A DNA stretch of 64,000 bases from Bacteroidales bacterium. GTDB taxonomy: Bacteria > Bacteroidota > Bacteroidia > Bacteroidales > P3. The stretch's first letter is position 1. The number at the start of each line of letters is the position of its first letter. A model generated the notes under the pieces. The model searched no databases and was not told where the DNA came from. It saw nothing but the letters and a program-made list of their open reading frames with translations. Shown here one piece after another: positions 33,676-43,140 of the stretch. The stretch lies in assembly GCA_017522065.1 (NCBI GenBank), contig JAFXAD010000043.1, positions 39,988 through 103,987 of the forward strand. Direction: 5' to 3'. Made by a program: the position numbers and the translations under genes.

Positions 33676-36330
33676 ATGAAAAAAACATTAATGGTTCTTA
33701 GTTTTGCTCTCTGCGCAAGCTTTGCTTTCGCTCAGACAAACAATCCGGTGGCTGGGAAGACCACCGACAAGGCTGTTCGTGTAGCTCCGACGGCTGAGGA
33801 GATTTCTGCCTCTGCTGGCTACACCGGCTCGATCTTCACAAAGGACGACGATCCTATCTTCTCCTGCACCTTCGCAAACGGTGATCCTTACACCACCGGT
33901 ACCATTACAGCTGCTACAACCTCGCAGCAGATGCTCTCCAACGGCCAGACCGTGACCCTGACGCTCCCTGCTCACACCAACAACTATGCCTACGCACAGT
34001 GGGCTCGCATTGCCGATACGTCAAGCGCAACCATTGCAAGCATAGCTAACAACTATCCTGTTATGACTGGTAACCTGTCGTGGGCTTTCCGTAACTTCAT
34101 TGAGAATACCACTCCTAACGATGGTTTCATGCTCATGTCGATGATTGACAACTACACCGGCTGGGGCGGTTTTGCTGACGCAGGTGGTGGACAGGATGCT
34201 TACATCCAGTTCAACATCAACACCACGGGTCACCCCCTTGTTGTTGCCCGTTTCTACCAGCTCTATCGTAAATTCAACTGGGATAAGTGCTATGTCGACT
34301 ATCAGGTCAATGGTGCTTGGTATTCGATGGAGTTCAACGTAAGAGGCGTTGATATGGCAGGCAACTCTAACTATAACGGCTGGAAGAGAGTTACCCTTCC
34401 TGTCGAGGTTGGTAATCAGGCCAACGCTACCATCCGTATCCGTTATGTCGACGAGTCTGATGATCAGAACGGTGGATACTTCTGGGTACTCGATGACTTT
34501 ACAATTATCGATGCTCCCGACAATCAGCTGACCCTCAAGAACCAGAACTATTTCGAAGGTTTCTATCAGATGATGCCTCAGGGCCTTCAGGTTCCTGTCG
34601 TTTGGGCTACCGAATTTGTCAACGATGGTAAGAATACACAGACCAACGTTACCGGTCAGGTTTGGGCATATTCTGCCGACAATACCACTGCAAGCATGGT
34701 TGCAAGCCACACCATCCCCACTGTTGAGACCAATCCTATCATCGTCCGTGCTTCTGTTATCGACCCCCTCGGCTGGTATGATAGCGCTGCTGTTGGAAGA
34801 TCATCCGACCTCTGGGTTTCCAGCCACGGTACCTCCTATTGGTTCCTCGGCAATCCTTCGCATACTCCCGCTTCGACCTATGGTGCCCTGCCTACAGCTA
34901 ACACTGGCGCACACTATTTCTATAGCGATATGACCTCCAGCTATCGTCCTACCCACGTCTATGGCGATACCGCTACTTTCGACACCATCCGCTACAATGT
35001 CAACTGGAATGTTGCAGGCAACGGCGTTGAGCACACTCACGGTGTTTGGGCTCGTGACCACGGTATCATCCGCGACAGCTCGTCCTACACTTATGGTCTC
35101 GTTGCATACGTTCCCGGCGAGGGTGGTACATTCTCTGACGAAGGTCTCAACTGGAACAAGGAAGGCTATGCTGTAATGGTTGGTTACGTTACCGGTAGCC
35201 AAGTTCCCGAAGGTTGGAAGATCCTCGGTGTCGAAATCGTTCCTGCTACTTCTCCCGACAAGTGCGGTATCTATCAGGGTCAGGCCGCTCGTATCCGCCC
35301 GGTTCTCCGCTACACCTACCTCAATGAGGATGGTTCTGGAATGTACTCTCCTCAGTTCGACCTCGGCACCAGTGCCCACACTATCACTGCTGACGAAACC
35401 TATTCTGCTTCTGAACTGGCACAGCTCACCTTCAAACAGTATGGCGAATACAACACCATCAAGATTTGGTTCAACAACCAGCCCGATCTCGAAGACAGCA
35501 CCGCTTACTATATCGGCTACGAACTCGCTGAGGAAGGCCCCTTCGCAGCTGCTGCTACCACCAACTGGTTCTCCCGTGGCTCTGGCGCACAGTGGGAGCA
35601 GGTCTGGTTCGGTGACCAGGAAGGTATGGAAGACTATGGTAGCATCATAACTACCGTCAACCCCTACAGCGTTAAGATCTATGATCCTCTTTCGTCCAGA
35701 ATCCACAGCTTCAGCACCAGCGCTCTCCCGATGATCCACATGCTCGTCGGTCCTGGTTTCGACGTTCCCAGAACTACTATCACCCTCGAGTGCGACAACG
35801 AGGCTGAAGGCTTCTTCACCCTCGATGGCGAGACTTCAATCTGCGGTGAAGTTGACTCTGTACCTGTCGGAGGTTCGAAAGCTTACTATGCATTCCCGGT
35901 CTTCGGCTACGAACTTGACACAATCTTTGTTGACGGTGTAGCCCTGACTACCGATCAGTATGAAATGAACCACGACGACGACAATGGTGTTGACTATGCT
36001 TACTTCATGCTTGAGGACATTCCCGCTGCTGGTCATGTTGTCCGTTGCTCCTTCAAGGAGAAGACCATTGGATTTGACCCCGTCGCTTCCAAGGTTGCTT
36101 TGAAGCTCCAGCCCAACCCGGCAAGCTCGAACGTCCAGGTCAGCCTGAAGGGTGTTAGCGGCAATGTCAACATGTCGGTCATCGACATGAGCGGCCGCGT
36201 TGTTTCCACCACTCAGTTCAACGCTGAGAACGGTACCAACATCAACGTTTCCAACTTGGCTAAGGGTGCTTACTTCGTACGCATCACCAACGACAAGTTC
36301 AGCAAGGTTGAAAAACTCATCGTTCGCTAA
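33676..36330 (+). CDS. Large secreted protein with type A T9SS sorting domain
   Basis: 884 residues from the ATG at 33676 (MKKTLMVLSFALCASFAFAQ); an ATG 14 codons earlier precedes a poor signal peptide and is rejected. After the signal comes a jelly-roll/MAM-like region (VDYQVNGAWYSMEFNVRGVD, RYVDESDDQNGGYFWVLDDF) and several beta-sandwich segments. The last 75 residues are a type A sorting domain (LQPNPASSNVQVSLKG, VIDMSGRVV, LAKGAYFVRITNDK, KLIVR), so it is exported and attached by the type IX system. Codons are strongly biased toward C-ending ones, implying high expression. The passenger function is unknown. Confidence 0.85.
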   Translation: MKKTLMVLSFALCASFAFAQTNNPVAGKTTDKAVRVAPTAEEISASAGYTGSIFTKDDDPIFSCTFANGDPYTTGTITAATTSQQMLSNGQTVTLTLPAHTNNYAYAQWARIADTSSATIASIANNYPVMTGNLSWAFRNFIENTTPNDGFMLMSMIDNYTGWGGFADAGGGQDAYIQFNINTTGHPLVVARFYQLYRKFNWDKCYVDYQVNGAWYSMEFNVRGVDMAGNSNYNGWKRVTLPVEVGNQANATIRIRYVDESDDQNGGYFWVLDDFTIIDAPDNQLTLKNQNYFEGFYQMMPQGLQVPVVWATEFVNDGKNTQTNVTGQVWAYSADNTTASMVASHTIPTVETNPIIVRASVIDPLGWYDSAAVGRSSDLWVSSHGTSYWFLGNPSHTPASTYGALPTANTGAHYFYSDMTSSYRPTHVYGDTATFDTIRYNVNWNVAGNGVEHTHGVWARDHGIIRDSSSYTYGLVAYVPGEGGTFSDEGLNWNKEGYAVMVGYVTGSQVPEGWKILGVEIVPATSPDKCGIYQGQAARIRPVLRYTYLNEDGSGMYSPQFDLGTSAHTITADETYSASELAQLTFKQYGEYNTIKIWFNNQPDLEDSTAYYIGYELAEEGPFAAAATTNWFSRGSGAQWEQVWFGDQEGMEDYGSIITTVNPYSVKIYDPLSSRIHSFSTSALPMIHMLVGPGFDVPRTTITLECDNEAEGFFTLDGETSICGEVDSVPVGGSKAYYAFPVFGYELDTIFVDGVALTTDQYEMNHDDDNGVDYAYFMLEDIPAAGHVVRCSFKEKTIGFDPVASKVALKLQPNPASSNVQVSLKGVSGNVNMSVIDMSGRVVSTTQFNAENGTNINVSNLAKGAYFVRITNDKFSKVEKLIVR

Positions 36331-36363
36331 TCGGACACTCCAGTCCTATAAGGACTCATAATA

Positions 36364-36395
36364 AAAAGCTCGCGGATTTCCGCGAGCTTTTTTTG
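36364..36395 (+). terminator. Terminator of the large T9SS protein gene
   Basis: AAAGCTCGCGG-ATTT-CCGCGAGCTTT followed by a T run (36365-36395), about 35 bases after the stop. A textbook intrinsic terminator. Confidence 0.92.
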
Positions 36396-36721
36396 TGTGT
36401 ATTGGAAGGGTTATAGGGTTATAGGGTTTTAGGGTTAGTGATTAGTGATTAGTGATTGGTGATTCGACGAATGTAATGTCTATTCACTTTTCACTATTCA
36501 CTTTTCACGTTTGAGGGTTAAAGGTTAAAGAGGACAGCTACATTCGTGTAATTCGATGGTCGTGTGCGACCATTCGCGAAGATAGAGACCAAGTAAAAAT
36601 TCGTTTAATTCGAGATATTCGTGTTCAAATAAGGGGTTGGAGGGTTATAGGGTTGAAGGGTTATAGGGTTGTAGGGTTTTAGGGTTGTAGGGTTTTAGGG
36701 TTATAGGGGTGAAAGGGTTTA
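36396..36721. repeat. Mosaic of low-complexity arrays between convergent genes
   Basis: Four simple-repeat types follow each other: GGGTTATA/GGGTTTTA (36404-36436), GTGATTA (36436-36465), TTCACTATTCACTTTTCAC (36481-36508), then GGTTAAAG (about 36516-36529), and again GGGTTRTA (36638-36718). Between them lies a unique part with ATTCG words (36545-36635). The second GGGTT block supplies the yicC stop codon (36719-36721). No gene is present. Confidence 0.9.
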
Positions 36722-37588
36722 AAGGATATTGCCAAGTTGTTCTTTTATCTTTTCGAGTTCGTCTTTCATGGCTACGACGAGGCGCTGGATTTCTACGTGG
36801 TTAGCCTTTGAGCCGGTGGTGTTGATCTCGCGTCCCATCTCTTGCGCAATGAAGCCGAGTTTTTTACCGGAACCTTCCTCATTTTCCATCACTTCGCGGA
36901 AGTAGTTGATGTGTTTTGCAAGGCGCACTTTCTCTTCGGTGATGTCGAGTTTTTCGAGATAGTAAATCAGTTCCTGTTCAAAACGGTTCTCGTCGACGTC
37001 CTTGACGGCGGCATCGCTGAGGTAGGTGCGCATGCGCTCTTTGGCTGTTTCGATGCGTTCCTGTTCGTATTGCGGTATGTCGTTAAGGTAGTGCTCTATG
37101 AGGTCGACATGTTTGACAAAGTCTGATTTCAGAATAAGGCCTTCGTGGGCGCGGGTGCCGTCGAGGTCTGTGATTGCGTCGTCGATGGTTTTGGCAAGCA
37201 GTGTCCACGACTCGTCCGTGATCTCGTCATCGCTGTTGCTCTCCCAGATGTCGGACTGTTGCAGGACAATGCCGAGCAAAGCTTCTTCGGTGATGTTGCT
37301 TCCGACGGAGGCAGCCCATTCTTTGAGTTCGTTGTAGCGTTGCGAGGCTGCTTGTCTGTTAAGGCTTGACGTGGTGCCGTCGGTCAGTTCTTCGGTCACA
37401 ATAAGGTCTATTTTGCCGCGCTCCAAGCGGTTGAGCATGGCACGGATGTCCAACTCATGGTTTTTGATGCGTTGCGGAAGCTTTAAGAGAGCATCCATCT
37501 GTTTGCTGTTGAGGCTTTTTATTTCAACGATGTAGTTTCGTCCGTCGATAGTGCTTTGCCGTTTTGCAAAGCCTGTCATTGATTTCAT
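36719..37588 (-). CDS. yicC: YicC family endoribonuclease-like protein
   Basis: 289 residues. MKSMTGFAKRQSTIDGRNYI at the start and the C-terminal EGSGKKLGFIAQEMGREINT with GSKANHVEIQRLVVAMKDEL are diagnostic of YicC/YloC. In other bacteria this family cuts RNA and affects small-RNA turnover. The stop codon lies in the adjacent GGGTTTAAAGG repeat. It stands alone, 59 bases downstream of apbE on the same strand. Confidence 0.9.
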   Translation of the reverse strand: MKSMTGFAKRQSTIDGRNYIVEIKSLNSKQMDALLKLPQRIKNHELDIRAMLNRLERGKIDLIVTEELTDGTTSSLNRQAASQRYNELKEWAASVGSNITEEALLGIVLQQSDIWESNSDDEITDESWTLLAKTIDDAITDLDGTRAHEGLILKSDFVKHVDLIEHYLNDIPQYEQERIETAKERMRTYLSDAAVKDVDENRFEQELIYYLEKLDITEEKVRLAKHINYFREVMENEEGSGKKLGFIAQEMGREINTTGSKANHVEIQRLVVAMKDELEKIKEQLGNIL

Positions 37589-37647
37589 TATATATGTTTT
37601 ATATTGTTAGAGTATTGTGTTTGTCGAGTCTGTTTTTGTCTGTAATG

Positions 37648-38673
37648 TTATTTGCCGGCTTCCATTTGCTTGAAGCCGTCGGTGGCATAGGTGCGGTATT
37701 GTCCGTTGTCGTCGTAGATGAAAAAGACGGCTTGGGCTCCGCTGTCGTCGGGGTGCGCGGAGATGAATTGTTTTGCACGTTCAAGACCCATGACCATGAA
37801 GGCTGTGGCAAGAGCGTCTGCGCGCCAGGCAGCGGTGTCTATCACCGACACGCTGAGCAGAGTGTGCTCCACAGGCCGACCGGTTGTGGGGTTGATGGTG
37901 TGCGAATAGCGTACACCGTCTTTCTCGTAATATTTCCGGTAGTTGCCGGAAGTCACGACCGCAAGGTTTTCTAATCCTATCGTTGTCTCCACTTCGGGGC
38001 TGCTGTATTTGTTTTCGGCAGGGCGTTCTATGCCCACTTTCCATTTGCTGCCATCAGGTTTTGTGCCCTTGGCGTAGACTTCGCCTCCGATGTCGACGAT
38101 AAAGCTGGCGATTCCTTTCTCTTCGAGAAACCGGCTGACGAGGTCAGTGGCGTAGCCTTGTGCTATGGCGTTGAAGTCGATGGTAGTCCGTGGGTCTGGT
38201 TTGTGTACGATGAAATTCCCGTTTCCGTCGGTTGTCATCGTCGGTTGTTTGCCTACGAAAGCAAGAAGACTGTCGATGGTCTCGTCAGAGAGATCTTCGC
38301 GTTTTTCGAAACCGAAGCCCCATGCGTTTACAAGTCGCCCTACGGTGCAGTCGAAACATCCTTCGGTGAATTGGTTCATCTCGGAGGAAAGTGTGAGTAG
38401 TGTTGCAAAGCAGTCGTTAACGACGCTGTCCTTGTTTTCGTTCACGCGTCGAATCAGCGAGCTGTCGACCCACAGCGAGGCTGTCAGGTCGAAGTTGTCG
38501 AGCAGCGAGTCGATGGCGGTCTGAAAGTCGCGTTGTTGCGCGTCGTAATAGGTTATTGAATAGTATGTACCTTGCGCTTTTCCTTCCAGACGAACGGGCT
38601 GTTCGGAGCCACCTTTGCAGCAGCACAACAGCAAGGAGGTGGCAAGTGCGATGACGGTTGCGGATAATCTCAT
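37648..38673 (-). CDS. apbE: FAD:protein FMN transferase (lipoprotein)
   Basis: 341 residues with a lipoprotein-like signal (MRLSATVIALATSLLLCCC). ApbE attaches FMN to Thr/Ser of exported flavoproteins such as Nqr and Rnf subunits. Core motifs are TIDFNAIAQGYATD, FIVDIGGEVYAKG, YSHTINPTTGRPVEH and the late AWRADALATAFMVMG with the metal-binding Asp. Upstream is a GTTAAAG array. Confidence 0.92.
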   Translation of the reverse strand: MRLSATVIALATSLLLCCCKGGSEQPVRLEGKAQGTYYSITYYDAQQRDFQTAIDSLLDNFDLTASLWVDSSLIRRVNENKDSVVNDCFATLLTLSSEMNQFTEGCFDCTVGRLVNAWGFGFEKREDLSDETIDSLLAFVGKQPTMTTDGNGNFIVHKPDPRTTIDFNAIAQGYATDLVSRFLEEKGIASFIVDIGGEVYAKGTKPDGSKWKVGIERPAENKYSSPEVETTIGLENLAVVTSGNYRKYYEKDGVRYSHTINPTTGRPVEHTLLSVSVIDTAAWRADALATAFMVMGLERAKQFISAHPDDSGAQAVFFIYDDNGQYRTYATDGFKQMEAGK

Positions 38674-38770
38674 GGAGAGGTTAAAGGTTAAAGGTTAAAG
38701 ATTAAAGGTTAGAGGTTAAAGGTTAGAGGTTAAAGGTTAGAGGTTAAAGGTTAAAGTTTAAAGATAATGT
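38674..38770. repeat. GGTTAAA/GGTTAGA tandem array
   Basis: About twelve copies of a 7-base word (GGTTAAA, GGTTAGA, ATTAAAG) immediately upstream of the apbE start codon (38673). It occupies the apbE 5' untranslated region, so copy-number change could affect its expression. Confidence 0.9.
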
Positions 38771-38833
38771 AGAGGTTAATGAGTGTTTGTAGATAGTAGT
38801 AGATTTTTTTAATTAATTCTTTTAAGTGTGCTA

Positions 38834-38869
38834 TAAAAAAAGCGTCCGGCAGGCCGAACGCTTTTTTTG
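38834..38869 (-). terminator. Terminator of the repeat-rich T9SS protein gene
   Basis: On the minus strand AAAAAAAGCGTTCGGCCTGC is the left side of a hairpin (AAGCGTTCGG with CCGGACGCTT) ending in TTTTTTT, 16 bases after the stop of the gene at 38885-40282. Confidence 0.9.
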
Positions 38870-38884
38870 TTATGAATATGAAAC

Positions 38885-40282
38885 TTATTTCTTCAGTACG
38901 ATGGTACGAGTGTGTACGGCGCCGTTCTGCAGTTCGATGCGGAAGATGTAGGTGCCGGCAACGAAATTGCCAAGGTCGATGGTGCTCTTTCCATTGATGT
39001 CCATCACTTGCTGTCCGACGGTGTTGAATACTTTAACGTTCTTCACAGCCTCGGCCGAGGAGATGTTGACGAGAGCGCTGGTCGGGTTGGGGTAGACGCT
39101 CATGACTGCTTCGTCGGCATTGTCGATGGCGGCGTTGGCCAAGACGGTGATGAATGAAGTGTCGCTGCAGCCGGAAGTGTTGTTTTTGCCGATCAGGTAT
39201 ACATCAGTGTTGCCTTGTACGTTGGGGAGAGTAATGCTTTCTTCGGTGCTGCCGGTGCTCCAGAGGAAGTTGACGTTCTGGTCGCAGTGTCCGTTGAGTG
39301 TTGCGGAGGCACCAGGTGCGACGCGGAGGTCACCATCGATAGTGACTACCGGGCTAACATTGACGGTGAGGTTGAGAGCCACGATGCTGTCGCATCCGTT
39401 GGCAGCGCGACCGACCTTGAAGGTGTTGTTCACCGAATAGGGGAATGTATAGGTGGTGTCGGTAGCGACGAGAGAGTAGCTGTCGCAAGCTTTGGTGGTG
39501 ACATTGGTTGTCACATCGTTATGTACGGTGAAGTGCATGACGAAAACGCTGTCGTAGCATTTTTCGACAGTTCTCGGATGGTATTTGTTGCGCAGGTTGG
39601 CAGTGGTCCAGGAGTAGGGCATGCGCTGGCCTCCGTAGGTCACTGTGTCGTCGGTCGATATCTGTGTGCCGTCTTCTTCGATGACGATGTTCTGGTTGTT
39701 GAAGTAGTAAACGTAGAAGTTGCAGGCCACAACAGTGTCTTCGCTTGATTTCTGAGTGGGCTCGATGATGGTGAGGTTGAGGGTCAGCGTCGAGTCGCAG
39801 TTGTTGACAGCGTCGTGTTCGTTTTTCGTCAGCGAGGTGTTGGCGGTATAGGTGGAGTCTTTCCAGGTGTAGCTCTCGCAAGCGGTTACGGTGTAGGTCT
39901 TTGTTGCCGTACCGGAGAGTACGAGGTTGATGGTGACCGTACTGTCGCAGCCGTTGATGCTATGGAAAGTCTGTGTGTGCAGGCCGGAAGTGTTGAAAAT
40001 GGAATCGCCCCAGGTGTAGGTGCATCCGCCGTCCTGCTCTTCGGTAACATTAATATTGTATGAAGGGTAGATGGTGAGGTCCAGGATGTAGAGGGTGTCA
40101 CCAACGATTTTGGTATAGCCACCGGATTCCACGTAGGTGTAGGAGATGCCGTCAACAACCCAGGTGAAGCTGTTACATGCACTGACAGTGGTGTCGATAT
40201 GCACTGAAAGTTTAGGCTGGGCTTTCATAGCCAAGGGCATCATAAGAGCGGCCAGTAACAGAAAGAATAATCTTTTTTTCAT
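38885..40282 (-). CDS. T9SS-exported protein with CDST/ESYTW repeats
   Basis: 465 residues with a signal peptide (MKKRLFFLLLAALMMPLAMKAQ). The body holds imperfect repeats of the form AC.SYTW.DSTYT ... NGCDSTVTINL (ACNSFTWVVDG, ACESYTWKDS, ACDSYSLVATD; NGCDSTVTINL, NNCDSTLTLNL, NGCDSIVALNL), a module common in secreted Bacteroidetes adhesin-like proteins. The end is a type A sorting domain (VYPNPTSALVNIS, VKVFNTVGQQVM, FVAGTYIFRIEL). It is secreted through the type IX system, and its ligand is unknown. A -7 box TATCTTTG (minus strand, 40396-40403) lies upstream. Confidence 0.85.
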   Translation of the reverse strand: MKKRLFFLLLAALMMPLAMKAQPKLSVHIDTTVSACNSFTWVVDGISYTYVESGGYTKIVGDTLYILDLTIYPSYNINVTEEQDGGCTYTWGDSIFNTSGLHTQTFHSINGCDSTVTINLVLSGTATKTYTVTACESYTWKDSTYTANTSLTKNEHDAVNNCDSTLTLNLTIIEPTQKSSEDTVVACNFYVYYFNNQNIVIEEDGTQISTDDTVTYGGQRMPYSWTTANLRNKYHPRTVEKCYDSVFVMHFTVHNDVTTNVTTKACDSYSLVATDTTYTFPYSVNNTFKVGRAANGCDSIVALNLTVNVSPVVTIDGDLRVAPGASATLNGHCDQNVNFLWSTGSTEESITLPNVQGNTDVYLIGKNNTSGCSDTSFITVLANAAIDNADEAVMSVYPNPTSALVNISSAEAVKNVKVFNTVGQQVMDINGKSTIDLGNFVAGTYIFRIELQNGAVHTRTIVLKK

Positions 40283-40462
40283 CTTGTAGAGAGAATTAAT
40301 ATTGTTATACTAATTTATTATTTATTTCTATATTTTTATGAATATTAAACAGATAGAGGGTTGATAAGCCTTTTTGTCTGCATAATATCAGTATGCAAAG
40401 ATAGTATTTTTTTTTATAATAAGTAACTTTTTGTTTTTTTTTGGATTTTGAGGGGTGGGAAT

Positions 40463-41881
40463 TCAGATACGAATTGTCAGTTCGGCCACGTTTTCCACGT
40501 GCTGAGTGTGGGGGAACATGTCGACGGGTTGGATGCGTCGGACGTCGTATCGCTCGCTGAGCATGGCGAGGTCGCGCGCCTGTGTTGCCGGGTTGCAGCT
40601 TACGTAAACGATACGCCTTGCACCGATGGAGAGTAGCTGTTCGACTACTTTTTCGTGCATGCCGGCGCGTGGCGGGTCAGTTATGATGACATCGGGTTTG
40701 CCGTTCTGGCGGACGAAGTCGTCGTTCAGGACCTTGGCCATGTCGCCTGCGTAGAAGGTGCAGTTGTCGAGGCCGTTAATCTGTGCATTCTCGCGTGCGT
40801 CGACGATGGCCTCTTCGACATATTCTATTCCGACCACGCGTCGGCACATGCCAGCGACAAATTGTGCAATGGTGCCGGTTCCGGTGTAGAGGTCGTAGAC
40901 GGTGTCGTCGGGCTTGAGTTCGGCAAATTCGGCGACGAAACTGTACAGCTTGAAGGCTTGGGCGGAGTTGGTCTGGTAGAAAGATTTTGGATTTATCTTG
41001 AACTGTAGCGGCTTGCCCTCGCCGTAGCGGGGCATCTGCTCGGTGATGAATCCTTTGCCGTGGTATGTGTGCACGTCGAGGTCGGTGTAGCTGTCGTTGA
41101 GTTTTGTGTTGATGATGTAGAGCTGCGAAGTGACCATGGGGAACTGGACTTTCAGGAACTCCATCATAGGGTTCAGCAGCTCTGGGCGGTCTTCGGCAAC
41201 GATGACGATGACCATCCATTCGCCCGACGAGGTGTTGCGGATCACCACATTGCGCATATAGCCTGTATGGTTGCGTATGTCGTAGAAGGGGAGCTGGTGC
41301 TCGATTGCGTAGTCGCGAAGAGCAATGCGGATGCTGTTCGACGGGTCGGGCTGGAGTGCGCAATGCTCGATGGGCAGCACCTTGTCGAATACGGAGGGGA
41401 CGTGGAATCCCACTGCACCGGGGTCGTCGTCGTTGCGTGTCTCGCCAGCCTTCAGCCATCGCTTGCTGGAGAAGGTGAACTCCAGCTTGTTGCGATAATA
41501 GAATATGTTGTCGGACCCGCAAATCGGTCGCATTCCGGAGGTGTCGATATGTCCGAGCCGTTCCAGGTTGTCGCGAACCTGCTGTTGCTTGTACTTCAAC
41601 TGGGCGTCGTATGCCATGGTCTGCCATTTGCAGCCGCCGCAGGTGCCGAAGTGGGTGCATTTCTCATCGACACGCAGAGGCGATGGCTGTTTCAGAGCCA
41701 ACATAATGCCTTCGGCATAGTTTTTCTTTTTTTTGTAGATTTTGAGGTCGATGATGTCGCCCGGCACGGCATAGGGTACAAAGACGACCATGCCGTCGAT
41801 GCGGACTATTGCGTTGCCCTCGGCGCCGGCGTCGCATACCTCGACGTCGGGGATGATGATTTCTTTTTTCAGTCGGCTCAT
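40463..41881 (-). CDS. rlmD: 23S rRNA (uracil-C5)-methyltransferase, RlmD/RumA type
   Basis: 472 residues from the ATG at 41881 (MSRLKKEIIIPDVEV); an ATG 21 codons upstream gives an atypical N-terminus. A TRAM domain binds RNA. The iron-sulfur cluster Cys are visible as CTHFGTCGGCKW (75, 81, 84). The methyltransferase part has FYQTNSAQA, DLYTGTGTIAQF, DPPRAGMH and the catalytic Cys in YVSCNPATQARDL. It methylates U1939 or U747 (or both) of 23S rRNA; which one cannot be told. Confidence 0.9.
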   Translation of the reverse strand: MSRLKKEIIIPDVEVCDAGAEGNAIVRIDGMVVFVPYAVPGDIIDLKIYKKKKNYAEGIMLALKQPSPLRVDEKCTHFGTCGGCKWQTMAYDAQLKYKQQQVRDNLERLGHIDTSGMRPICGSDNIFYYRNKLEFTFSSKRWLKAGETRNDDDPGAVGFHVPSVFDKVLPIEHCALQPDPSNSIRIALRDYAIEHQLPFYDIRNHTGYMRNVVIRNTSSGEWMVIVIVAEDRPELLNPMMEFLKVQFPMVTSQLYIINTKLNDSYTDLDVHTYHGKGFITEQMPRYGEGKPLQFKINPKSFYQTNSAQAFKLYSFVAEFAELKPDDTVYDLYTGTGTIAQFVAGMCRRVVGIEYVEEAIVDARENAQINGLDNCTFYAGDMAKVLNDDFVRQNGKPDVIITDPPRAGMHEKVVEQLLSIGARRIVYVSCNPATQARDLAMLSERYDVRRIQPVDMFPHTQHVENVAELTIRI

Positions 41882-42034
41882 ATAAGTCGCGGCGTTGTGG
41901 ACAGCCGTTTTGCCGTGCTGTCCTGTTGTCAGCATGAAAGTCAACTACCGTTTAAAGTCTGATGCTCGAGGCTGTTTTTGCCGTTTTTTCGTAACGGGAT
42001 AGATAGCACAGACAATGGGTGGTTTGACTTTTGT

Positions 42035-42067
42035 TAAAAAAAAAGAAGTATTGGCATCAATACTTCT
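42035..42067 (-). terminator. Terminator of rpmH
   Basis: On the minus strand AGAAGTATTG-ATGC-CAATACTTCT followed by nine T (complement of 42035-42067). It lies 53 bases after the rpmH stop. Confidence 0.85.
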
Positions 42068-42119
42068 CATTCTCAATGTGGCAAATTGCTCTTTCTTCTT
42101 GGAAGAAGAGTCGCACTGC

Positions 42120-42266
42120 TTATCGTTCGTCGGAGACGGTCAGTTTTTTTCTGCCTTTTCTGCGGCGTGCGGCCAAAACTTTTCTGCCATTTGCCGTGGA
42201 CATTCTCTGACGGAAACCGTGCTTATTTGCTCTTTTTCTGCGTGATGGTTGGAATGTTCTCTTCAT
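42120..42266 (-). CDS. rpmH: 50S ribosomal protein L34
   Basis: 48 residues from the ATG at 42266: [20 protein letters not shown], then [20 protein letters not shown] and KLTVSDER. This matches L34 over its whole length. The upstream in-frame codons are AT-rich leader. No rnpA follows, unlike the arrangement in many bacteria. Confidence 0.95.
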   Translation of the reverse strand: MKRTFQPSRRKRANKHGFRQRMSTANGRKVLAARRRKGRKKLTVSDER

Positions 42267-42419
42267 TTTTTCTCGATTTTGGAGTTGCAAAAGTACATAA
42301 AAAAAATGATATGGCAACAAAAAAATGTTTAAAACTTTTATCTGATTTTAGAAATTGTTGATAATAAGATATGTATAAAATAAGTTTTATGTTTTTTTCA
42401 ACAATCAAAAAAATATATG

Positions 42420-42427
42420 TACATTTG
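42420..42427 (+). promoter_or_regulatory. -7 box of the TPR-secG operon
   Basis: TACATTTG at 42420-42427, 33 bases before the start codon. The -33 box is weak (TTTC). Confidence 0.5.
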
Positions 42428-42459
42428 CAATTTGAAATTTTGTTTCCAAATAATTCAAA

Positions 42460-43131
42460 ATGATGGATAAATCAGCATTTAATATCAAATTGTCCAATTT
42501 GTGCAGCTATTCGATGATCGACAAGTCGGAGATACAGTCGGAGAAGAACCGTTATCCTTATTGCGCGCTGCTCCAGGTTATGGACATTTTGAGCGACAAG
42601 GCAACCGGGACATCGCAGTGGTTTGACCGTTTTCTGCCGAAAACGGCGCTGTACTTGTTGGACAAGGACAAATTCGAACATTATCTGAGCCATGTGAAAC
42701 TGACCGAAATACAGACTCCTGCCGACCTGAAAGCGAAGGAGCAGGTGGAGCAGGCGAAGAAGCAGGAATACAGCGCGAGCGAGCCCGAGGCGTATGACAT
42801 CATGAAGGAGATCAATTCCTATCAGGAAGTCTCGTTCAAGACTGCACCAAAGAGCGTTATACTGTCCAAATTTTTGGAAACGGGCAACTATAAACCAGAG
42901 GATTTGGGCGAAGCAGAGGCTGTGTCGGTCGAGGATTTGGGTAAAAAGAGTGTAAAGGTTGATGAGTCATTAGATACTGAAACACTTGCAGTTGTGTTTG
43001 AAAAGCAAGGCAAATTCGACCATGCAATATCTGTATATGAAAAATTAATTGCTAAATATCCCGAAAAAAGTAGTACTTTTGCAATCCGAATTTCGGAACT
43101 CAAAATGAAATTAGAAAATAACAAAAAGTAA
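42460..43131 (+). CDS. Hypothetical protein upstream of secG, with C-terminal TPR-like unit
   Basis: 223 residues. The start could be either Met of MMDKSAFN. The N-terminal part (RYPYCALLQVMDILSDKATG) is helical and unassigned. Residues about 175-215 form a TPR-like pair (ETLAVVFEKQGKFDHAISVY, EKLIAKYPEKSSTFAIRISE). It lies 10 bases before secG, an arrangement I recall from other Bacteroidales, so it may assist protein export. Confidence 0.75.
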   Translation: MMDKSAFNIKLSNLCSYSMIDKSEIQSEKNRYPYCALLQVMDILSDKATGTSQWFDRFLPKTALYLLDKDKFEHYLSHVKLTEIQTPADLKAKEQVEQAKKQEYSASEPEAYDIMKEINSYQEVSFKTAPKSVILSKFLETGNYKPEDLGEAEAVSVEDLGKKSVKVDESLDTETLAVVFEKQGKFDHAISVYEKLIAKYPEKSSTFAIRISELKMKLENNKK

Positions 43132-43140
43132 TAATTTATT

